Notes under the pieces: generated by a model
Database searches by the model: none
What the model saw: the letters and a program-made list of their open reading frames with translations, nothing else
Told to the model about the DNA's origin: nothing
Translations under genes and position numbers: made by a program
In this document: piece by piece, positions 1 through 10,700 of the stretch
Layout: each line of letters starts with the position of its first letter
Numbering within the stretch: the first letter of the stretch is position 1
NCBI GenBank assembly: GCA_963682175.1
Contig: OY821772.1
Span: 55,822,925 to 55,886,924 of the forward strand
DNA: 64,000 bases
Reading direction: 5' to 3'
Origin: Triglochin maritima
Taxonomy: Eukaryota; Streptophyta; Magnoliopsida; Alismatales; Juncaginaceae

Positions 1-251
1 CTTTGCAATTGCTATTGAACGCAAAAGTCTGCATTTTTATCTTCTTCTTCTGCAAGTGGATTATGTTACACTTTCTTTCAGAAGTGTTAAGATCTGAAGT
101 TGGTACAGTTACGAATTCATATCATGTTTTTCTTCTTATGAACGGTTTTGCTATGGCAAATTCAACTTTATAATGAGTTGTATGACCTTTTCAAATACCA
201 AACTTCGAATGAATCATTGTTAAATCTTTTTTTAAAATCCATCCATCTCAG

Positions 252-3200
252 GTTATGGCTATTAGTGAATCTTCAAGATTGTGCTCTTCCTTAAAGAAAG
301 AAAGTGTTCCTGTTAAAAGGCTCATTGTTAATCAGATTTTGCCACCTTCTGCATCCGACTGCAAGTTCTGTGCGATGAGAAGAAAGGTATTTTAGTTTGC
401 TGCTATCAGTTATACTATTACTAATTGCAATTGATAAGTTGTTAAGATGCTCATCTTGTTTTTGAGATAGGATTTGCTAGTATAGCTTCAACCAATATGT
501 TTAGTATTTTGTTCATTATCCGTCATATAACCAGGTGACAGCATATGACATCCTTGTCAAAACCAAGTTTAATCAATCAAATGTTGTAAGAATGGCTGGT
601 TTCCTCCAACTTTCAGTGTAGCATTTAAAGCTCACAATCCAACTATTTAATGTTGTGATACATAGTGTTTTGTCCTGATACTGAAACATGAATAGAACCC
701 CGTCCGCCGGGCCAGAGGCAAGTGAGGGCCGAAGCCCCTACAGCCATTGGTGATTTAATTAAATCAATATACTGAAGTGCTTAGGTTCTTGATAAAATAA
801 AATTAAAAAAGCCGTCTGTATTTTACAAGAATCCACTAGATAAAACTCACATTCTAGTACTAACATTATGGAATTTGCAATTTGCATTTTGACATCTCAC
901 CATGCAAATAACATAGGATCAAAACGTTCAAAGTTGCTAGGCATATTGTAGGATTCTAGCCTAATCCTAATCCTATTTGTGCCTTAATCTTGGTTAGGTG
1001 GAGATTAGGGGGAGTTGGAGATGAGCGGCTGGGATTGAGAGGGATGGATGGAGGGCTTAGATGTGTTGGATTGGTTGAGTGGTTGAGATTGAGAGGAGAT
1101 GGAATGGATGGCTTGGATTGGATGGGGATGAGATGAGTGGTGAGGATTGGATTGGAGGAGTATTTGGGGGGAAATTCTCTCTCTCTCAGTTGCTCTCTCT
1201 CTCACGATTCCCTCTCTCCCTCCTGCTGTGAGCTCCGGCGAGTTGGTGCTCCGGCGTTGAGTGGTGTTCGGGCAAGCGGTGGTGGTGGTCGTTTGTCGGT
1301 GGCTTGAGGTGAGTGTTGGTTCCTTTCCCCTTCCGCACGTTTGGTTCTCTCCCCCTACCTAACTCGTGTGCTGGGGTTGTGGTTGTTCGGTGGAGGTTGC
1401 CGGAGGTGGATTCGTTGTTGTGGATCGTCGAGGAGGCGATTGATCGTCGTTTGGACGCGAGAGTCGTCGACGGATCGTGATTTGGGGAGGCGCGCTCGTG
1501 GAGGCGTCGTCGTGGTTCTTCAAAAGTCTCTTCAGACCTTTAGGTATGTCAAGCTCGCTCACTTAATTACCGTGAGTATTTGGAAGTCGACGGTAGGCCG
1601 TTTGGCTCGTCGCGAGTAAATGTGCAGCAGATTTCACTGCCTGATCGGTCGACCGGTTGGTGCAAACGGTCGACCGTTCGTGAAGAGAATTCGGGCTCTG
1701 CCTCAAATCGGTCGAACGATGCCTGTGGGGCGGTCGACCGATTGTGCATTGGAGGCAAGCCTGGTGAGTTTCGGTCGACCGTGTCCCCTTTGCCGGTCGA
1801 CCGTGTGCACTGTCTTAAGTCGGTTGGAGGCGTAGACCATCTAAACGGTCGACCGCTCGTTGATTTTCGTTCGACCGTGACTTAAGTGAGAATAGTGGTC
1901 GGTTCGATCGAATGAGGGTTCAGTCGACCGGACTTGTGCGCTGAGCGTGGGGAACGTTCTGGTGGAATTCGGTCGACCGAGGTGAGCTCGGCGTTCGACC
2001 GGATTCGGGGCGCGAGTGAGGGATTATTCCCTGGACAGATTCGGTCGACCGAGATGTGCTCGGCGTTCGACCGAATTCGTTGTGGAGTTGTGGGATTTTG
2101 TTCCCTGGTGACTTTCGGTCGACCGGGACCCATTTGTCGGTCGACCGATTGGTCGTTTTGTTCGTTGAACCGGGAGTTGACCATCTAAACGGTCGACCGT
2201 CCCTTGATTTGGGTTCGACCGAACGAGTGTGGTGTTGGGAATCGGTCGACCGATGGAGTGCCGGTCGAAGTGGATTGCCCTGTATTTGCTTGATTCGGTC
2301 GACCGGGACTTTTGGTTCGGTCGACCGTTTGTGTCCTGTTTTGCACTATGGAGGTGCTGTGGTCGTGGTTGCCCGTGTGGGGCGAGTCGTGGTGCCGATG
2401 TTCTTCCGGCAAGTGTGCGAGGTGCACGAGGGTTGTGGTGATTTGTTGAAATTAGACCTGGAGCCCCGTAACCGTGTGAGAGCTGTGGTTGGTTGAAATT
2501 AGACCTGGAGCCCAGCTAGTCTGTACGGAGTTTGTTGAAAATAGACCTGGAGCTCCGTAGTGCGTTCGGGTTGGTTGAAATTAGACCTGGAGCCTGAGCA
2601 GGGACCGCGTGTAGGGGTTGGTTGAAATTAGACCTGGAGCCCTTATACGTTTGGGTTGGTTGAAATTAGACCTGGAGCCCTTCGTCGTGTCGTGGTAGCT
2701 GTGGTTGGTTGAGATTAGACCTGGAGCCCAGCTTGGCGACGAGTGTGAGTCGCGGCGGTTGGTTGAGATTAGACCTAGAGTCCCGTGACTGTGGTGTGTG
2801 CGGTGGTTGGTTGAGATTAGACATGGAGCCCCGTACCTGTGGTGTGTGCTGTGGTTGGGTGAGAGAGCCCTGGAGCCCAGCCTGGTTGTGATGCTTTTCT
2901 TGTTTAGTACATTTAGAGTGCCTTTTCATTTCATACATTTAGAGTTTGGCATACGGGGTTTCCTTCTGGAAACTCAGGCATTGTTGCACGTTTACTTTCA
3001 GGTCGTGATCGGCATTAGGGGGTGGTGACCGAGGAGAGGAGCGCTGCTACCGGATCCAGCTTTCTCTCGGTTGAGGTCGTGTGATTATTGTTTCCTTTGT
3101 TTATGTTTTTGATGTAATCACAACTTTTGTATACTCTGATGTTCATGTATATATATTATATATGTTGGTGCACCTGCGTCCCTTTATTTGCGTAATATTC

Positions 3201-3844
3201 TCTGTTGATTGAGTGTTTATAAATTTTAAAATTTTCCGCTACTTTGAGGATGTTACACATATTCATTTTTAGCGCCTACTTGGGAAATTTTCTGGTTTCG
3301 TTCCTGCTTGTTCGTCCCTCTCATTCCCAACTCCCTTTGAGATGGCATTGGCAAAATCCCCTTACAGAACTAAACGTCAAGTTAATTGTACTCTCGTCTG
3401 TTTGATTTGTCATTCCCAACTCCCTTTGAGATGGCATTGGCAAAATCCCCTTACAGAACTAAACGTCAAGTTAATTGTACTCTCCTCTGTTTGATTTGTC
3501 AGGCTCAAGTCTGCTATTTGATAATAGTGTGATCTAGATCCCATTTTTAGAGAGTACCCTGTAAACGGACGACCTGTTTTAATCATAAACAATAAAACAT
3601 TACTGCTGTCGATGTTTTCTATTTTCCATAGGGTTCTCAATATCCTAAGAGGTCCAGACTTCTTATACCCACACCACAAGTGATGGTTTTGCTTTTTTGT
3701 TGTAGGACCAAACAAGGGCGCTTGATATCATAAAAAAAGGATCATGAACTCATGGATTTGAAGATGATCCAAGCACCTTTGGTCGATGTGGAGATCAGAG
3801 GTGTGCCTGCTTTGAAATTTATGGGTGACATTGTCTGGAAGTAG
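252..3844 (+). CDS. GET3/ArsA-type ATPase, last two exons only, frameshifted (GET3B/GET3C-like)
   Basis: GET3-family ATPases use ATP to deliver tail-anchored membrane proteins; the plant B/C clade acts in plastid or mitochondrion. Only the C-terminal part is here; earlier exons lie left of the window. Exon 252-386 follows a CAG acceptor and gives 45 residues, including ESSRLCSSLKK, VNQILPP and the DCKFC motif typical of this clade. Exon 3706-3844 starts DQTRALDI and ends in VDVEIRGVPALKFMGDIVWK and a stop. The two halves of this last exon are in different frames: a run of seven A at 3732-3738 shifts the frame by one, so the straight reading hits TGA a few codons later. This could be a sequencing error, a real null allele, or be bypassed by an acceptor just after the A run. 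The intron between the exons is 3.3 kb because it holds a solo LTR. Convergent with the ABCG gene. Confidence 0.82.
1640..2335. repeat. Array of CGGTCGACCG palindromes inside the solo LTR
   Basis: By eye I count 14 perfect GGTCGACC cores in about 700 bp, most within the 10-base palindrome CGGTCGACCG, plus about seven one-base variants such as GTTCGACCG. Spacing is irregular, about 20 to 60 bp. The stretches between are not obviously repeated, so this is a dispersed short palindrome rather than a simple tandem repeat. Frames through it look open in several directions, but they only reflect the repeated motif. Confidence 0.85.
2447..2882 (+). repeat. Minisatellite with core TTAGACCTGGAGCC
   Basis: About ten copies of a unit with core GGTTGAAATTAGACCTGGAG, spaced about 35 to 55 bp apart. 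Core sequence is well kept, while the linkers differ in length and sequence. Later copies drift to GGTTGAGATTAGACCTAGAG and finally GAGAGCCCTGGAGCCC. It lies directly downstream of the palindrome array within the same LTR. Confidence 0.85.
3322..3499 (+). repeat. Perfect-looking 89-bp tandem duplication in an intron
   Basis: Two head-to-tail copies (3322-3410 and 3411-3499) start CATTCCCAACTCCC and end TTTGATTTGT. I see one difference, G versus C, near the end of the unit. The near identity points to a recent duplication. It lies between the solo LTR and the acceptor of the last GET3-like exon, about 200 bp before that acceptor. Confidence 0.9.
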
Positions 3845-4709
3845 TTTTTGTGGTAGCTCAATCCAAAACAGTTCTGCATAAGTTAGTGCCACAGGCTTGC
3901 CCCTTTTTGCTGCTAATATTTATAGCATCTCGGATAATTGCTCCAGCAAATATCCCAAACCATTAGGGGAAGGCGTAACTGAATGGAAGTGAAGTTTGCA
4001 ATACCGTTTCTATGAGATGCCTATTGATGGAATTATTCCTAGTTAAATAGACTCCAGAGACGCAGCAAAGCAGATGTTTTGACCCTTGGCTGCATATTAG
4101 CAATTTCTAGTAACTAGTTTGAGATTAAAAGTTTTGTTGTTGTTGGTTGCATATTAGCAATGAGGTCAACATGGTACAGGCAGATAGGTTTATTTTTCCA
4201 AGATTCTCAGCCATTTGAGGATATATTTTTGTACAAGCTGCTATTTCTCACCCTGAGTCCCAACAATTTTAGTACTTAAACTAATTTCTTGTGAAATACA
4301 ACCTTGAAGGGGCGTGTTGTGAAGAGAGGCTTGCATGTCAGACCAATGTAGAACTTCTGATTAGAACTTCTGATTATTAAAATTGGAGAGGTAATTTACA
4401 AAACAAGGAAGTTTAGGGACAGTCATGGCAAAACGAGGCTCCATAAGCCATCGCAGACAACAAAGACGACCATCGTCGAGCCCAAAGCAATTGCTTCACA
4501 AAGAGACAAAAAAAACCTGAGTAGATCAAAATATAATTATCGGGGGCCCTTATCTTTTCTTACAAACATGGCTGGTACGACAAGAATCTTTACATGATTT
4601 ACCACACCCTCTTTTTCTCTTGAACCCATTATCTTTGTGGGGGTGATGTTTGGTGAATGAAGACGAATGTAATACAAGCAAAAACGAGTTGATTGTGTGG
4701 TCTGTGTGC

Positions 4710-7700
4710 TTACTTCTTCCTCAATATCATGCAAAAGAAGGCAATAAAACGAAATACCACACCAAACGTAATGAGAATGACTATGCAGAGTCCCCAGTCT
4801 CCAATATGATAACCAGTTTTCTTGAGGGCTCCACAACGAGTCAAAAGCCACACTCCAGAATACCTGCAATACAGCAATCAAGACCATGAGCTTCATGCGT
4901 CTCCAACCACGGCAATTCAGTATCAATTAGAGTTGAAAGACAGCTAAGTCGCTGTCATAATATTTGTTTTCCATGAGGGTGTTGATAAACACAAGGAATG
5001 TAAAAGGCAGCAGAAGATGCATGCAACCCTCGTGATTCTTAGCCTGACGATAGTAATCAAAGCAGGTTGCCATGCACCAAAAATGCAGGCCAACTCTGTG
5101 GTATCATCAGGCAGCAGCATATTCTAAGAAAACTGAACGGCAACTTTATTAAAATGTGGGTGTCAAAGGCAGCAGAAGATGCGTGCATAATCCTCATGGC
5201 TCCAAAAAAATGCAGGCCAAATCTGGTATTATCGGGCAGCTGCATATTCTAAGATAATTGAAGGGTACCTTATTGAAATGTGGGTCTCCAAACTTAAAAC
5301 CAATTGGTATTTAATGGAGGGATCAACATCTTATAACTCATCAGCAAATCTGGCATTTTCAAGCAGAAGAATATTCTAAGAAAATTTAAGGGAATTTTAT
5401 TGAAATGAGGTGACCAATTCAAAACCAATTTGATATTGAGTGGAGTAACCCAACATCTTACAACTCAAAAAGAACGTCCGTAAATTAGCCAACATTTCCC
5501 GTATGCGTGACCGAGATTAGTTTTCTCTGTCTACACATGCCACATGGACAATACGCATGGACGTTGCGTTCAACCGGCCGTTGGACCATTGTGGTTTTGG
5601 TACCATATTGAAATACGAGTGTAACTTAAAACTTTGTATGGAGTGAAATGATTTGACATCTTACAACCTAGAAAAATATCCCTAAATTGCCCAATATGGA
5701 ATATTCTCTAAAAAACTTAGATTTAGAGGGTAACTACAAATCTTTTAAGGAGTATGGAATAAGTCAGGACCCCTGGATTCACCCAACACGTTCGATAAAT
5801 AGAAAAACAAAGTGAAATTGCAGCAACGTTTAAAGTAGAACAGATGACATATCCTTTAGAGGACGAAAGAGGGCAGGTCTTGCCACTATTACCAACTGAA
5901 CTTATTAAGATTGGTTGATGAGCAGCAATTATGAAAATCCACTTGATGAAATACTGTATTCAAGTTTCTTTTATCTAACCTTTCAGCATTTGCAACTATA
6001 AAAGCTTGCAAAGCCCATTTAGGGTAGCATAAGTTAGCCAATTTCTGCACAATGTCGTTCTTCTGCTGAGTTGCTATCAAAGTCAAAACAACAGGAAGTA
6101 ATACAGCCCACTGCAAGAAAAGGAAATAGATGATTAAAAATATAATAACCTCCCCAAAGTGAATTATCTATTCTTTCATTATACCCAACGCTCACCAGTT
6201 GAGCTGTACCCGGTTGAAAGAAGATAGCAAACCAATAAGCAATACCCGTTACGCAATATACAAGGGCAACCAACACAACGTAGTTATCGGAAATTGATGA
6301 TCTGGGGTTGCTGAAGAAATAAAACATGGACAAATAAACTATAGGCTTGACGATTGTGTTAAAGTGGTCAAGTGTATCTTTTGCGAGGAAATAGGCCAGT
6401 GAACTCATGCCGGAATCACTTTCTCGCCTATACTGTAACTTCTCAAGTGAAAATGATCTCAATGCTCCAATTTTGCACAGAAGAGCTGAAAACAAGGCGA
6501 GAATGTTAATTAAAGAAGCAACCATTCAGCAAGTAGATAGTAGCTCAAAGTGATATGGAAGAAAGAACCATAGGTCCATTATGTTGGAAGTATGGTCCCA
6601 CGTTCTTAAATGAAGAATTCACAATACTCTAAGTTCCACTACCTCTTATCTAAGCACTTGAATTTTGACGTGATGGATCAACCAAGTTTAACACAATAGA
6701 AAGAAAGACCAGGTCAACATTTAAAATGATGAGATTTTTGTACTTACAGACAGCAATGACAGTATAAGTGTAACCAACAGCCCCAAGTGATTCATCCGTC
6801 ACTTTAGCAAGTGTCCCCATACAAACACCAGCAAGGCATAAAATCAAAAGATCAACAAATTGCATTCGAGCTTCTCTGAGGCGCTGCTTGCCAATTCTGA
6901 AAATCATAGCGACACAAATTAAAGTTAAAAGCCAGAAATGTTGCTTTTGGACATTACAATTTGCTTGATTGATCTGTAGGACAAAGGAGTAAATTCACTT
7001 GCCTGCCAAAATAGTATTTATACTGCTGAAAAACTCCAGGGGTTGTGCGATTAGATAAATCTCTGTGTTTTGAGTAACTATGCAGCTTATGGTCTTTATT
7101 CTGATTTGTGTTGATATCACCCCAGACTTCACCTGCAATCATTTGTGTTCCTGAACCAGTGCCACCATTACCTGCTCCACTTGCTGAAGTTTGATCCTTA
7201 CTTGGTGCATTGGTTCCTGAAAGATTATGCAGCATGTCTGGAGGTATATTGTATCCATTGTGTTGCATCCATTTCACAGGGAGTTGCGTATAATCAATTC
7301 CAGAACTTGTATTTGGCTTTAGTATTCCCTCTAGAATGTCAATGAAATAGTCTGGAGGATTGACACGGTCAGGAACATCTATACCAAGACCTGAAAAATA
7401 TTCTTCAACCTTCTTAGCTGGTCCATGGTATACAGTAAATCCACCTTTAGCAAGAAGTATTAGATCGTCGAACATCCTGAACAAGGTGTAGCTGCAGTAG
7501 GAAATGCATCCTATTCAGTCAGAAATTCCACATGTAAATTTTCAGCATACGACCAAAGGTCGCAAGCTATGATATGCGGAACTGCTGGAGCAAGGGCAAA
7601 AAGAAGAGTTTAAAAACCTCTTGCATCTCTTGTTTTTTTATTTTCTAAACTACCATTTTCTGTTGAAGCTTCATGCCATTAACAAGATCTATATAAATAT

Positions 7701-10700
7701 TTCAATTCAAATTTTCGTGCAAAAGACAAATATCTTAACAGCTATATCCTGGGAACCTAGACAATGATTCATTAAGTTGCTATATTAATTTATTACGAAA
7801 CATGAGTGTTTGGTATTTATAAGTGTTGAACATTACAATTAAATAGATGAGACGTGTTAAAAATTATTGTGTACTTTTGTAGCAATGGAACTGCTTTTAA
7901 GTATAGTCCTCTAGTTCATGGTTCACTAGTTTTGGCTTTTCTTTGTCAGGTCATGAATGGATTAATATGTTCACCTCCTGTGTGAATATACCTTGGCTGG
8001 TGAACCACCATGATTATGTTGACGCCTTCAAGAGCCTCACGACGAAGAGCCCTTAGAAGCAGTTGGGATGAAGAACTGTCCAATCCAGATGTAGGCTCAT
8101 CAAGAATTAACAGTGAAGGTTCCATTACCATTTCCAGCCCAACATTCACTCTTTTCCTTTGTCCTCCAGATATTCCTCGTTTTTCGACGGTTCCAACCAG
8201 TGAATCTCTAACTGCTTGCAATCCTAATGACTCGATAACCCTTTCAAGAACTAAAACTTTATCTGCTTTTGGCATGTCAGCTGGAAGTCTACAAGAAGAA
8301 AAATATCAGTGAGCGTTGACACAGCATTGCAAGTGCCCTGATTATAACACAATTCGATTATTAAACAAGTTTGCCTATAGATGGCACTACAGGATCTAAA
8401 ATCCAATGTCTTATGTTTGGTCCATTTGATAATAATACATCATCTAACAAATAATTTCACATGTCAGTGAAAAAAGATCTACATTCAAGGAAAGTTGGCA
8501 TATTTAAGATACTCTTTTACCTGCATCTAGCGCTGAACCAGAGGTTTTCTTCCACAGTCAAGTTCCCATGAACAATGTCATCTTGGGGAACAAAACCAAT
8601 GATCTTCTTGTATGAATGAATGGAATCATCTTTTCCATTGATAAGAATCTGACCTTTCGTCTCACATCTTGTTACTTTTCCAGTAAGAGCATTCAAAAAT
8701 GTTGTTTTACCAGCTCCAGAAGGGCCCATAACGGCAGTTACCCGTCCAGGCATAAGTTTTCCGGTTACACTTCTCAGTAGAGTTTTTCTTTTTCCCTTCA
8801 AGGTGAGGGTCAAATCTTTGAAAGCAACCTCAATTACAGGCCTAGTTCTTATTTCAGTATCAGTAGCCATAGATATCACACCAGAAAATGTCAGATTTTT
8901 GTTCTGCTGTAGTTGCTGCAAAGCCTTTTCCTTCTCAATTTGCCCATATGCATACTTAAATATTTGGCTGCGAGAGTGCATCTGTTTTCCTTTGGGTGGA
9001 TTCTTTTTCCCGTTCTTATCTCCATTTTCAAGATGGAAGGGTTCATCATTATCAAAATTATCCTCAACAAGGAGAAATGCCTTGCTGGTGTTACTCGGTT
9101 CCTTTTTCTTTCCTGCAGGTACTGCACTTGAACTTGGACCTGTGGATGGAGCATCAATGGATGACCCAAAAGTTTGTCTAGCAGATTTTTTACGTGAGAA
9201 AGTACGTGATAATTGTGTTTGCAGTCCTACAGTGTGTTTCTTCGCAATATCTTTCGCAGCCTTCCACCTTTCACGAGCTTGTACAGTTTCTCTTGCACTC
9301 CTTGCAGCAGCTTCTCGAGATTTGGCTTGTTGTCTTTCACGACTGGTCAGAATTTGGTCAGAGAAGTTATATATGATCAACAGCAACAAGCCCAATGCAG
9401 CCTAGAAAAGTGAACATTATGTTAGTATCCATTGCAGCAATAGTAAAATAGAAGTACCAGTTATATGTAACTTCTTGGCTGGTCAATTATAGAATTGGAC
9501 AACTAAATGAATCCGTATGAACATTTTATGGTCTGCATGTTGTATTATTGAATTTGTTATATCCATGATACATGGTAATGTAGGTCAATGTCATCAAGTC
9601 TTGAACTTTTGCATCTCGTCTAACAAATTCATATATAAAACATTTACAAAAAAAATTAGTGATTGATGTCTCTTTTCTTTGCGTGAAAAGTGAACTCTGA
9701 GATTTAGTTTTTGCACATAAAAAATATATACAGAATTACTGCTTTACTCCAAAAGGCTGTCTTTTGGGGTTCAGATTTGTATGGAATATCAACTTACAAT
9801 GAGTAGCAAACCGAAGAGAGTTATATTCTGATTCTCCGACAAAGCATCACAAGAGCTCTTTTTATAGCATCCTGCAGAGCAATAAATGATCATAAGTGGA
9901 AGATAAACTTGAAATTTGTTCTAGTGTCTTCAGACAAAATATAGTATAATACGGTAACATATTCAATTGGTGAATTGGGTATGGTATGTATATCTAGCAT
10001 GCATCTTGCAACATTTTTTGGTGAAGGCCAATGTGTATAATGTATTATATTATCAAGTAAAGAAGGGACTTATTTTGTCACTCGGTGCTTACATGATCGT
10101 AGGTGTATAGTAACATTATTATTTTCACCATTTCAAAATAATGGTTGCATATTTGGCAAGGTAAGTAAAAGCAAGAGGATTTTCTATTTAAGTGCTTAAA
10201 GATAAGTAGAGAGAGAATTTTTAATGACTTTACCGGTGTACGTAATGGAGATTATCACATGTATTTTGAATTTTAATACGATTACACATTTATATTTGAT
10301 TTTTATAAGCATGTGATTTGGAGTTTGTTCAAATTGTACAAATAGCAGCTTGAGGAATAAACCTACTCACAAGAAATGTGATTTTCCAAAATAGAGTTTG
10401 CATACAAAGAAACCTCAAACACGTCATCCATTTAAGCAATATCAATATCATGCATATACAGAAGCTGCAGCTGCAAAACAAATGATGCAAGCAAAGAATG
10501 ATTAATAAAACTTACTTTGCATGGAAGTAGAACCTCTTCGGCAGTAGTATCTGAAATTTCACATCGATAAATTAATACCTAATCAGAAAATTGATAAAAA
10601 TGCTGCATTTTGAACTAACACAACGTGACTCTCGGTGCTTAGATTATTGGTAAAATGAATTAGAAGTTTTCACCGAAGCTGAAACAGGACGATTGGTCAG

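Larger units (their letters stand above)
947..3257 (+). mobile_element. Solo LTR (2311 bp) with 5-bp target duplication CATAT
   Basis: The element starts TGTAGGATTC and ends GATGTTACA, so it has the TG...CA ends of an LTR. It is flanked by a perfect direct repeat CATAT at 942-946 and 3258-3262. No gag-pol reading frame, primer-binding site or second LTR is present, so it is a solo LTR left by recombination between two LTRs. It contains a CT-rich stretch near 1180-1230, a cluster of CGGTCGACCG palindromes and a minisatellite. It lies in sense orientation by its TG/CA ends only; true transcription direction is not proven. It sits wholly inside an intron of the GET3-like gene. Confidence 0.85.

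Noticed and set aside
690..760. GC-rich patch in the GET3-like intron
   Set aside because: Too short to assign to a gene, RNA or transposon.
1341..2496. Several overlapping open frames of 70 to 146 codons on both strands
   Set aside because: They run through the CGGTCGACCG array of a solo LTR; the palindrome contains no stop in most frames, so openness is an artefact.
2447..2882. CRISPR-like array because of constant cores and variable linkers
   Set aside because: Plant nuclear DNA, linkers of uneven length, cores drift; lies in an LTR.
8803..9405. A 200-codon frame on the plus strand
   Set aside because: It is the antisense shadow of the large ABCG exon 8, which carries the Walker A domain.
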